Below, in pieces: positions 14,122 to 25,908 of a DNA stretch of 64,000 nt. Origin of the DNA: Lepraria neglecta (taxonomy: Eukaryota > Ascomycota > Lecanoromycetes > Lecanorales > Stereocaulaceae); assembly GCA_033220425.1 (NCBI GenBank), contig CM065649.1, forward strand, positions 4,774,001-4,838,000, in the 5' to 3' direction. Made by a program: the position numbers and the translations under genes. Within the stretch, counting starts at the first letter, position 1. Each line of letters starts with the position of its first letter. The notes under the pieces were generated by a model. It had not been told where the DNA came from. It ran no database searches and saw only the letters and a list, made by a program, of their open reading frames with translations.

Positions 14122-14760
14122 ATGCATCTCAAAAGCACCATCCTCGCCGTCATCAGTGGCGCCGCAATATCAGCCGCCCTTGCCATGGACGTGCACATCG
14201 CGACCGAAGAGCACAGGCAACCGGGACCAGCTGTTGCTCAGCAGCCTGTCCCCATTCGTCCCGCTGGTGGTACGTTAAATCGTTATTTAGGTCTACTCTC
14301 TGCGCCAGCATCTGATGACGCTGTTCCTCATCCGCCTTGCAACAAGTACTAATCGAAGAAAGCAGTAGTCAACCCAGTCGAGAATTGCGGCGGCTCCGGC
14401 ACACTCGCCCAAGTCCGGCTAACCAACTGAATCCACCCCATGCGACATTCCAGCAAACGTGGATAGTCTCCTGGAAATTGACTGGGTGCCCTCCAGTGAC
14501 TTTGACAGCGCGACTTTCACAGTCACCGCCGAGACTTCTGCCGGGGATATAACACTGGTAGAGAGCAGCGCAGCGTGGATCCAGGGCGCGAAGATTTATT
14601 GTACACCGCGGGATCTATATTTAGGGTGTCGAATGCCTTGTCTAAACTGACTATCAACCTCATAGCGCAGATCCAGGGTGAGGAATCGATGTTGTGCGTG
14701 AAGATTCCGTCGGTAGTTTTTCTAAGCCAGGGATTGTTGATACAGGGGGTGGAGCTCTAG
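14122..14760 (+). pseudogene. secreted ML/NPC2-like lipid-binding protein, decayed
   Basis: Exon 1 encodes a signal peptide (MHLKSTILAVISGAAISAAL, then AMD) and a short linker. An intron from about 14270 to 14364 follows. The mature part shows the ML domain plan: NPVENCGGSGTLAQVRLT, PCDIPANVDSLLEIDWVPSS, TFTVTAETSAGD, GAKIYC, then AGSIFRVSNALSKLTINLIA and a terminal MLCVKI that matches the LFC(W)xI end of NPC2/Der p 2-type proteins. The three parts lie in three frames. The breaks are near 14425 and 14600, with no GT...AG pair to mend them. ML proteins bind sterols, phospholipids or other lipids outside the cell or in the vacuole lumen. The gene probably is no longer functional. A sequencing error could mimic one break but hardly two. 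Confidence 0.65.
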
Positions 14761-15294
14761 CTATAGTAGGAGTAAGAGTGACGCAAAGGTATTGAAATTC
14801 ATAAAGACCGGGGCTTAGGTATATAGAGTACGTTATAAAAGGATAAGAAGGTTTATTTTACGCCTACGATAGTCCTTTAGTTTTCTCTAGCTCTAGACTC
14901 TAATTAGCTATCTAAATTATATATAGCAGGGGAGTAGGAGGGTCAATGGAACCCCTTCATACGAAGCTCTCTGAGTGCCCATTTGAAGCTTGAATGATAT
15001 AAGTGGCTGCTACAGTCCATCCTCCCTTTTCTGCGCTCACCCTAGACCCGGCGCGGGGGTGAGGTGGATGAAGATTTCTGTCGGCTTGGCAGCCACGCGG
15101 CTTCGTTCCGCAGCCAGCCCTGTCGAAAGCGATGTTATTCTGTTCTTCCGCACAACTGAAGGATTGTTATAAAATCTAGGCGTTGTATACACGTTTCAAT
15201 CCCTTCAGCTACTCTATCCGCCTTCATTTCACCACACGCGATTCTCCTGGAGCTTCGCAATGCTTGGCTAGCTCTGATGATAGTCATTAGAGAC
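14761..15294. other. AT-rich spacer between dead and living genes
   Basis: The stretch 14761-14940 is markedly TA-rich (runs such as ttataaaagga and aattatatatag). It is followed by more ordinary sequence leading into the VPS8 promoter. No gene or repeat is recognised. The TA-rich patch could be a mutated remnant of an older element, but nothing identifies one. Confidence 0.35.
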
Positions 15295-15318
15295 ATGAGG
15301 GCGCAGCGGCTCCGATGA
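15295..15318 (+). promoter_or_regulatory. short uORF overlapping the VPS8 start codon
   Basis: ATG at 15295 opens a seven-codon frame (MRAQRLR). Its TGA stop at 15316-15318 overlaps the VPS8 ATG at 15315 as ATGA. If the transcript starts upstream of 15295, ribosomes would have to leak past or reinitiate, so the arrangement may hold VPS8 translation down. The effect is inferred. The overlap itself is seen directly. Confidence 0.5.
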
Positions 15319-18300
15319 GCGCTGCAAAAGATGAGGCCGAGAATGGTCCGTTAGATGTGGACAGCGAAGAAGGAGATACGGGGGAGAAGCCATTGGTAGA
15401 AGATGAGAGCGATCAAGTACAGGAAGACGACATTCCTACGCCAAAATTAGGGCAGCCTAATGGGATTGAAGAGGAGGATGATAGCATAGCTACCAGTCTT
15501 GAAGGGTTCCGGGGCAATGGAGGACAGACGCAGGATTTTGGAAGTGAAGATTCGGCCTCAATACAGGCTACTCGTCCGGATCCGGGGAGACCATCAAGTG
15601 CTGATGGATCAATCTCCATTCCGGACGATACGCCTTCTGTGCAGGTGAGACTCCTGTCTACAAGACATAATACTCTTCTCTGATTGTCTTAGGGCTCCCT
15701 AGCATCGTCCCCACTTAGAGGCGTCCGTCGACTAAGCTATGGACAAAGTCCAACGCCATCTCTACGACCATTCGATCGTCGATTCCAAGCACGCATATCG
15801 CCCTCGCCCTTCAATTCCCCTAGAGCCTCCTCTCCGGCGTTCCTCAACGCCCACTCACGTCAGTCCTCAGCCACTCATACACTTCCAGATGTCGGGGACA
15901 CAGAAACACCCCAGGCGCCATGGGAGGTCGTACGATGGACCAAGCTGAGGAAAATGACTGGTCAGGCATTTTCCGAGGTTGGGAAGCGCAACTTTGGGCG
16001 ACCGACATGCATCGCTATTGCTGCGTCAATTGCACTGGGTACCTCCAAGGGCATAATACTAGTGTTTGACTACAATCAGAATCTCAAGTCAATCATTGGC
16101 CCTGGAACGAAGGCTGTGGAGTCTGGGTCTGTCACATCTATCAGTATATCTGCAGACCATTCAACGATTGCCGGTGGGCATGCATCTGGTAGCATCTTTA
16201 CATGGGAGGTCGCACGACCTGCAAAACCGTTTCTGCATATGCCACCTGTCGACAGAAGCAAAAACCCAAACACTGATGGGCATATTTTAGACACTGCTAT
16301 CTTGCACATTGGCTTTCTTGGCATGAGGCATACGGCTCTGGCTTCCGCCGATGACAAAGGCATGGCATTTTCTCACCTAGCTTCAAGAGGGATGGGAATG
16401 ATCGCGCGGTCTGTCAAAACCACTCGAATACTTGGTCGATATCCGGACAAGACTTCAAGTGCTGTTCGACAAAAGAAGCCAAGCTCGGTGCTGTCCTTCT
16501 CGCCCTTGCCCCTTGGTAACGCAGAGCATGGGGCAGACTCTATGGGACTGGTAGCCATGCTCACACCGTACCTCTTGGTCCTTGTCTCAACAACGCCAAT
16601 AGCACAAACTCAATACAAAGCTCCCCGACCTAAGGAGGTTGCTGCTCATGGTGCCATGACTGCTGCATTGGCGTGGTTTCCAAGTGTCAAGCTTAAGACG
16701 ACGAATGTAGTCACTTCAGAAGCGTCGTCTAGAATCAAACTTGTCTACTGCTGGTCAAACATCCTTACTGTTCTTGAAGTAGCCGAATTCGAGCCTTCAG
16801 CAACTGGTGGGAAGGAAGAGCCTCCCGGTCTACAGTTCAGACCGCGGAGCCGATGGAAAGCAGAAGAAGCTATCGTTGGTGTACAGTGGTTGGGTCGATC
16901 TGTGCTGGCCATTCTGACAATCACGCAACAGCTTATCATTCTCGAGGATCCCTCAATGGTATTGACTGATTCATCCGACTTAATCCAGAAACATATCTAT
17001 CATGCGGATTTATTCTCGCCGCAATTGAATCAACTCGTTGACCAGTTGGAGGATGAAGAGGTGGCTGCAATGCACGGTGTCGTTGCTGACGCCTTCTATA
17101 TGAGCTTTCGAGCTTACAAAGGCCGGCTGTTTCTCTTAGGCTATAACGAGATCACCTTTGGCACCCTTTCTAATTGGGCTGACCGGCTGCTTGCACTAAT
17201 GGAAGAAGGCAGCTACATTGGAGCGATACAGCTGGCAACCTCCTACCACAGTGGCGAGGCGAACAAGGTCGCCGTCGGCCTTCCTGAGGATGATGACTTG
17301 AGACATAAGATGGTCGAAGAAAAACTAACGGAGATGATGTCAGCATCGCTCAAATATGCATTCGGCCAGAACAAGGAAGCAACAGGAATTCGTATAGATC
17401 GTCAACAGCTGGGAGAGCTTGCGTCTGCTTGCATTACGGCCTGCATCAGTATGGAAGACACCGATTTCCTTTTTGAGGATGTCTACACCTGGTATTCAGA
17501 TGGCGGCGTTGAGGACGTATTCTTGGAGAAAGTAGAACCCTACATCGACGACGACGAGATTACTATCATACCTCCGACTGTGATTAAAGACCTCGTAGGC
17601 CATTATACTTCACGAGGACTCAATACACGTCTCGAAGAGATGATCTGCCATTTAGACTCCCAGACTATGGATATCGATCAGATTACAACGCTTTGCAAGA
17701 AGAACAGTCTCTATGATGCCCTGCTGTATGTCTGGAATCAGGCTCTTAGCGATAATACCACTATTTTGAGAGACCTATTGGGATTGGCTGAACGGCAATA
17801 CAATTCTCAATCCGACGTCGATCCCTCTGCCAGCTCGACCGAACTTGCTAGTGCCTCCAAAGTTTTCCCTTACCTATCATATATTCTCACGGGCCGAATC
17901 TACCCAACGGGCAAAGACATGTCTGGCGACTCAGCAACTCTGGCGAAAGCCGAAATCTATCACTTCTTCTTCTCCGGCAATAGCAGGGAAGTTCAGGAAA
18001 GTCCACGTTCTCCAAAACCTGGCTCAAACGCCAGCTTTCCCAATCTGCGAAGAATCCTCGACTTTGACGCACCAAGCTTTCTCAGTATGCTCAACGAAGC
18101 ATTCGAAGACAGCTTCTTGAATGGGCCCAAAGATCGAATGGTCGATGAGACACCAGGGCAATTGACGGACGCCCAGAAGTTTGGTCTATCTGTCAACCGG
18201 CAATGGGTCGTTAGCATCTTGCTCGAAGTGATGACGCCTCCGACATACGAATCTGATGATACCATCTATCTTGATATGTTCATAGCACGCAATCTCCCAA

Positions 18301-20135
18301 AATTTCCGCAATTCATTCTTCTCCCTGGTCATGTACTTCATCGAGTACTTGTGGGTCTCTGCCAGTATCCGAGCGATGATGTGGCGGACGACTGTCAGCT
18401 CAGCGTGGAATATCTCCTCTCGATTTATCAGCCTCCAGACTTGACATCGTTGATACCACTGATATCAAAGGCTCGCTTCTACCGAGTCCTCAAATCGATC
18501 TACAAGGCAGACAAACAGTACGCGGAGCTTCTGAAAACGTGCTTCGAAGACTATAACAACCCAGACGGCTTATTTCAGTGTATCAGTGACTGTCTGAGAC
18601 CCGGCACTGGCCTGAGTGAGAAACAGATCAGCGAAGTCCGAGACGTCATTGTTGATCATGCATACGACCTCGTGGCAACAGACGTAATAAAAGCAGCATC
18701 TACAATTGATGACTTCGTACCCGACCTTCACAGCATCATGCTAGATACACTTGGCGAAGATCACGCCGCCCAATACAAGTATTTGCAAATGGTGCTTGAG
18801 CCGCCTACGCCAAAGACTGAAAGGGATCTGCCAGTATTACCACATCGTGAGTTCGTTGAGCACTACGTGAGGCTTCTATGCGATTACAACCGATTACATG
18901 TCAGTGAGTACATCGACCATCTGAAGACTGGCGACTTGAGGTTGGAGGAAGTCCTGCCTTCCCTGGAAAGCAGCGGCGTTATCGACGCTGCCGTGGTCCT
19001 CTTGGCACGAGAAGGGAAAGTCAGGGAGGGTATCGACCGACTGACACAGCATCTCAACACTTTGGAGTCTGCTTTGCTTGGTCTATTGGATGCGGCGAAT
19101 GATAGCCCAGACGCGGCAAACACTACAGAAACAGGCAAAGACTTGATATCTTCAGTCCAGAAATTCGCTCGAGTGGGCGTCTGGCTTTGTCAAAGGCAAA
19201 CGAAAGCTGTTCAGCAGACCAAACCCAGCCTGTCGCGAGCCAAGAGTGCTAAAACATTAAATGATGCGCTTTCTAAAGACGAGCAGTTATGGCTCGACCT
19301 CATAGACGCTGTGGTTACGGTGACCAAGAACGTCACCGAGGTCCTAGAAAGGCATGAGCGGCAAGCAGACACCAGAAACGATGATTCTCCGCCGAGGACT
19401 TCAGGTCCTGCACAACCTGATCCATCCAAGATGATAATCGACCTGCGCACCATTGTCCAGGAGACTTTCACTGCCCTCCTCGCCACAACCAGTGCGCCTT
19501 ATAGCAAGAATGCCCCTCGCACAAACGTCTCGTTCTTGCGAATTCTACGAGCTTTTCTCAATCGAGCTTCGCTATCCTCACCTTCTTTGTCAAACCTCAG
19601 GGCAGTCCTCGGCGCTATTTTTTCGGCATATTCTTATGAGGAATCTCTGCTCTCGCTGGCCAACCAACTGCTTGATAAAGACCTTTTCGTGCTCGTCACC
19701 GAAGCAGATACTCTGAGAAGGCGGGGGTGGCGTCCGCTAGGCCAGGTATGCGAAGTGTGTGGCAAACGAGTCTGGGGTCCTGGCGCAGGTGGCTACATCT
19801 GGGATGCTTGGCAGCAAGGCAATGAAGAAAGAGAAACTAGGTCTCAAGATCACTCCGGAAATACGGCATCGAGGTCCTCATCGAGAGATGGTCATGGCAA
19901 AGGGAAAGCCGTGACGAGGCGTGACGAGGACAGCGCAATCACCGAGTCTAAGGGTGGATCCGGTAGAGAAACCACTCCAGAAAGTGATAAGGGCGCAATT
20001 GTGATATTCTCATGCCGGCATATGTTTCATCGAGCTTGCTTGGAGAAGATGCAAGACCGAGAGATTACAGCAGGAGATGAAGGGCAGACTACGGGGACTA
20101 GCGCTCCAGACCTTGTCTGTCCACTATGTACATGA
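15315..20135 (+). CDS. VPS8: VPS8, CORVET complex subunit
   Basis: Exon 1 (15315-15644) and exon 2 (15693-20135), split by a 48-bp intron, encode about 1590 residues. The N-terminal 200 residues are acidic and then Ser/Pro-rich. A beta-propeller-like region follows (ATSIALGTSKGIILVFDYN-type text near 16020-16090, ADDKGMAFSHL), then a long helical solenoid. The C-terminus is a variant RING: CEVCGKRVWG, then CRHMFHRACLEKM and the final CPLC. This order and length fit Vps8, the CORVET-specific subunit that binds Rab5 and tethers endosomes with the class C core. The start is the first in-frame ATG and a 7-codon uORF overlaps it. The gene marks the start of the intact housekeeping block, just right of the pseudogene region. 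Confidence 0.88.
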
Positions 20136-21148
20136 CCTTGTTGTACAATACTTGTACTCTGTCTTATCGCACATTTTCTTTGTTTTTTGCATTGCAGGCG
20201 CGGTGGATGTGGTAGATCCTGTGAAATTTGGGATTTGGTGGTGACTATGGCCTCGGGAAAGAAATTCCTTCTGCTCATATACCCAGTACATGCCTAAGGC
20301 CTTCTACGTTCGTGATTCCAATGCCGAAGACTGACCCTCTCAAATTACAGAGCCAGGGTTTTGATGGCCTCCTGGCGCTTACAAAGCACGTTGTGCCAAG
20401 TATCAGGGGCCCAGATCTCAATCGTGCGAACCATTGAATCCAACCGTTGCGATTGGCAATTACATTGAATTCAGGATCTCCATCATGAACGCAATCACAC
20501 AAGATGCCAGAGTTCCGGGGAATGCATGTTGAGCATCTGATTGGCCTGTTTCAGAGAAGCAAAGCGGGCCGATCATTTTTGCCCCGACCAGCGCTTGATT
20601 CGACAACAACCAAACAATCTCGCAGGCCCATCACCACCACAAAAGTTCGTCTCGAGCCACAGGCCGATGAAGCGGTCTTAATGGTCACATCTGAGATGAG
20701 TTCATGCATAGCGTCTCTTCTAGCCTGCCTGATCAACATTCCGCAAGATCCAGAGGCTGCTAGACGCTCTCTACAGCCACACCCTCCGCGCCCCTGGGCC
20801 GCGCGCAAGTCCATTCGATATGCAACGCATGGGGCTTTACCATGCATCTGAACTTGCGAAGGAGTCCCCACTTTGCATGGATTTCCCATATCCGCGAATC
20901 ATGGCGGATATTACAGGTTCTGTATATCTTGGTATGTAGCCGACAGGCATGTCAACCACGCGTACCGATTCCCCTGAATTGTTTGATTGCCATGGGATCA
21001 AGATGTTTATATTCGCTTGTACAATCCAGTCTCGACCTTCTGGTCACCGCATTTTCTATACTCCCAGTGAACAGCCTCCTGCGTCGCATTTGCACATTTC
21101 ATTCTCACACTCCTTTAGTCCTGCATATAGTCATTCTTTAAAATCAAT
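20136..21148. other. intergenic: VPS8 3' region and GH16 promoter
   Basis: No gene is recognised. The segment holds the VPS8 3' end and, from about 20900, the promoter and leader of the GH16 gene. A pyrimidine-rich stretch (catttcattctcacactcc) lies just before the start codon. Short open frames here look like chance. Confidence 0.5.
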
Positions 21149-22523
21149 ATGCGTTTTTCCACACTCCTTTTCAGTTGCGGGCTAGCTCCGCTTGCCCTCG
21201 CTGTTTACTCAATTCAAGATGATTACAGTGGCAACAACTTCTTTGCTATGTTTTCTTTCGACACAGAAAACGACCCTACCTCGGGCTACGTCAATTACGT
21301 CGATGGAGCAACCGCTCAGGCCGATAATTTAACTAGTGTGAATAACGGCGTTGTTACTATTCGATCTGATTCTACGAATGTTGCGTCGGGGAGGGGCAGG
21401 AATAGTGTAAGGCTCACTAGCTACAAGCAATACACGCATGGGCTCGTGGTGTTGGATCTGGCTCATATGCCTGGTTCAGCTGTAAGTTATACAAAACCCC
21501 ACTTCCGCCTACCTCCTTACTGAACAATCAATCCAGTGCGGCGTATGGCCCGCCTTCTGGATGATAGGCCCCTCATGGCCCAACAACGGCGAAATCGACA
21601 TCATCGAAGGCATCAACTACCAGACCCAAAACGCAATCACCATGCACAGCGGCCCTGGCTGCACGATGATCAACAAGGACTGCGAAGGAGGTACCGGCTG
21701 CAGCGTGCAAACCGGCGGCTCAAACGCCTACGGCGACGGCTTCAACAATGGCGGTGGCGGCGTCTACGCCATGGAGTGGACTAGCCACGCAATCAATGTC
21801 TGGTTCTTCGGTCGCGGCAGCGTTCCTGCTGGCGCAAGCGGCGACTCGCCGGATCCTACTACGTGGGGTGCGGCGACTGCTTCGTTCCAGGGTGGCGCTG
21901 GGTGCACGATCGATGATCACTTCCAGAAAAACAACATCGTCCTTGATACCACGTTCTGCGGCGGCTGGGCGGGTCAAGTCTGGTCCACAGACGCGACCTG
22001 CTCTTCCAAGGCTGCGACATGCCAGGACTACGTACAGAACAATCCGTCTGCTTTCGAATCAGCTTACTGGACTATCAACAGCCTGAAAGTGTACAGCGAA
22101 TCTAGTAGTAGCGCTGCTGCTGTTGCTGCTGTCGCTGCTGCTCCTGTACCTTCTTCTACACCCCCTGCCGCCCCTGTGGCCCAACCTACAAGCACTCCAG
22201 CTACTCCTGCCCCCGCAGCAGCCCCCTCTCCATCTCCATCGCCATCGCCTTCTCCCTCGGCACCCAACTCCTCAGGCCCAGTAGCCGTCGGCAGTCCCGC
22301 ATCCGGCGGTTCACTGTCCGAGCACCCCGCTACAGATAACAATGGTCTGGTCATTGGTCCTAACGGGCAGATTGAAGAGAATCATGATAAGAGAGAGCTT
22401 AAAGCTGGGACGAACATGTCGATTGTGGAAGGTGTGAATGGGGAATTGCATGTGAATAAGGGGAAGGCTGGGAGACATTTGAGGAGACATCAGATGGGGC
22501 ATGCGGTGGGGAGGCGGTCTTAG
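21149..22523 (+). CDS. secreted GH16 endo-beta-1,3(4)-glucanase-like hydrolase
   Basis: Exons 21149-21481 and 21537-22523 (55-bp intron) encode 439 residues. A signal peptide (MRFSTLLFSCGLAPLALA) leads into a GH16 jelly-roll domain with FFAMFSFDTENDPTSGYVNY, CGVWPAFWMIGPSWPNNG and the catalytic signature GEIDIIEG, in which E130, D132 and E135 are the expected nucleophile, assisting aspartate and acid/base. After about residue 290 comes an Ala/Pro/Ser/Thr linker including an SP dipeptide run encoded by a tctcca-like microsatellite, then a basic tail without an evident GPI signal. It should cleave beta-1,3 or mixed-linkage glucan in the wall or in plant substrates. Fine specificity cannot be read from sequence. 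It converges with ERG10. Confidence 0.85.
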
Positions 22524-23093
22524 GGGGGTTTGAGAGGTGATGGGGAAGGGGTGAGGGGTGGTTGAGTACGGTCTGGTACTGGAAAGATCAATTCGATTCT
22601 TGTGGTAGGGTTTTTCCTTCTGAGATTTATGTTCATCTAAGGACTTTTTGTAGATACTCATTTTCGCCGAGAGGCATGGTCATGTATACTTATACTTTAC
22701 ATAGCCAATTTTACATACTTTTCAACCTAGAGTGGCTGCTTCCGAGGTCATTGAAAGCTCATGCTTTAAGTCGAATGCAAGTTTGTGTAGTATGCTTAAG
22801 CAGATACGCCGATGCTCACTACTCAGCTTCTAAATTGAACGCATGGTTTCCAAGCAGTATTGAGCAGACGATTGCACAGTCGGAGCTCGATAGTCGAATC
22901 GAAAGCATTTTTTCAAGGGTGTTCAAAACAGGCATAGCATAACTGTTGCTCAGTTTGAAATTTTGTTCATTCAATTTCTCCAGCTATGAAGTCGGCATTG
23001 TGCATGCACGAATTGCAAAACTTCAGACTGTCTATCTTAGGTCGCAGTCCTCGCTTCGCGCTCCAAACTCATTATCAAAATGCTGTTGGTCTT
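22524..23093. other. convergent 3' intergenic region
   Basis: This lies between the ends of the GH16 gene (plus) and ERG10 (minus). No gene or repeat is recognised. Open frames here have no domain. Confidence 0.5.
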
Positions 23094-24509
<1,416 letters not shown>

Positions 24510-25711
24510 GTTGATTCTATGCTTGTGCTGGTATAGTTGTGTAGAGAAGACGTATGTGAAAGTGGCAGAGGTTCTTAGAGATACAGAGCTCGTTGTTACT
24601 CGGTGTATCAGCGCAACAAATTTCGGCCAAGCTCGAAAGCTATCGGGCTTTCCTAAACAAGCCAGCCCGATGGGCAAAAATTGGCGGAATTGAGCCGCGG
24701 TCTTGGCGAGCTCTGTACTTGCCTACGCCTTTGAAATCTATGCTTTCAGCTCCCTGGGAATCAGGAACATAACACTCTCGACTCAGACGATGATAGAAAC
24801 GCTATAGAACTTCAACCGGCAAAGTTCAGCTCTCCAGATGTGAGCTTACATGGGACCTCATCCGCTTTCTTTGGCCATCGATCAGCCAATCCACTCCTTG
24901 TTTGTAACTTCCCACCACTTCAAAATAACACGTTTTCAGCCCAAGTCTTCGGCGAAGTGTTGGTAGAGCTCTGGCTGCTGAGCGAAGATGTCTACGAAAC
25001 CATCAGCAAAATAGTGAATCGTAACCCCATGCCAACTTTTTGGACAACAGCTTTGTCATGTCCGATATCCAATGCCCCTCTTGACCTTTGTTAGTCCACG
25101 TACCCTCCTCTCTTCCAGTCATGAATGTTTTACTGTCAGCTCGGGTGTCAATAAAAGTGCTACATAATTTTGATAGGCGTTCAATCTCTCAGATGTTGCA
25201 AAGATCTCAAATTCTGCCCTTGTGCTCCTTGCAAGCTATTGTTTGGTTAAATAAAACTCTCCAGTCAGAGTTCTATGGCATTTTACCAGTTAAATGAGTA
25301 GGGTACACACTGTGCTTGAATTGCAAGGACCTGGAAACGTCGATTCTAGTAGGAAAGTGGAATTTCGTACTTGCCGATAATGTGCCTACTCTGGCTCTAA
25401 GCGCGGCGGCTATCTGACATTTAGTATTTTCCTCTTCAAGTATAGGTCAAAGTCTATTCGCTTAATTCTCCTACGAGTACTCAGTGTTGCAGAAATTTCT
25501 CAAAACTTGAACTAGACCAGACGCGATAGCCGGGCCAAGCGCCCAAGATGCGAGGAGGGAAACCCCACTGGAAACATCATGAGAAGACACCAGCGCAGAC
25601 AAAATACGCTGAGCGATCCATAAGTGACCAGGAAGGGCACGATATCCTGGTTGCTCTGTGCCGAGACTTGAAACGCAAGCACGAAATTCAAGAAGCTTAG
25701 GAGCGAAGGTT
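24510..25711. other. intergenic with a possible gene relic
   Basis: No intact gene is seen. The part nearest 24510 is the ERG10 promoter. A minus-strand coding-like relic at 24800-25140 is listed separately. The segment 25141-25711 shows nothing recognisable. Confidence 0.4.
24800..25140 (-). pseudogene. possible decayed gene of unknown family
   Basis: On the minus strand the text FMTGREEGTWTNKGQEGHWI, then (after a frame change) GVTIHYFADGFVDIFAQQPE, LYQHFAEDLG, KRVILKWWEVTNKEWIG and SMAKESG looks strongly protein-like. The second frame is cut by TGA codons after DLG, WIG and ESG, each of which could derive from CGA. I cannot name the family. It could also be a chance frame, because an overlapping frame is partly open. 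Confidence 0.35.
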
Positions 25712-25880
25712 GCAGGAGCTTGAATGGCAGGAGCAAGAAGCGCAGGAGCAAGAAGAGACAAGTCCCTCGACCATAATTCGTGAACAAACGGAGCAGAAAG
25801 TGCAGGAGCCAGAAGTACAGGCGCAGGAAGAGAAGGAGGAAGAGGAGAAGGAGCTAGAGGGCAGGGAGCCAGAAGAGAAG
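25712..25880 (+). repeat. purine-rich 15-bp quasi-repeats before SNU114
   Basis: Three tandem 15-mers of the form gcaggagcNNgaaNN occupy 25712-25756. Looser copies continue to about 25880, giving an almost pure AG-rich top strand that ends some 30 bases before the SNU114 ATG. It is probably leader or promoter sequence. Both strands are open through it only because the composition avoids stops. Confidence 0.6.
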
Positions 25881-25908
25881 AAGACTCAATTGGCTCGTCA
25901 CCGCCCAC

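Noticed and set aside
14761-14940. TA-rich patch as a mutated transposon
   Set aside because: It is too short, with no inverted or direct terminal repeats and no coding trace, so it is only noted as AT-rich spacer.
25712-25756. CRISPR-like array
   Set aside because: The 15-bp units are contiguous without spacers, the region is eukaryotic, and the pattern is a simple-sequence tract.
25471-25908. Minus-strand 145-codon open frame with LLAP repeats
   Set aside because: It is open only because the purine-rich quasi-repeat lacks stops. There is no domain and it overlaps the SNU114 leader.
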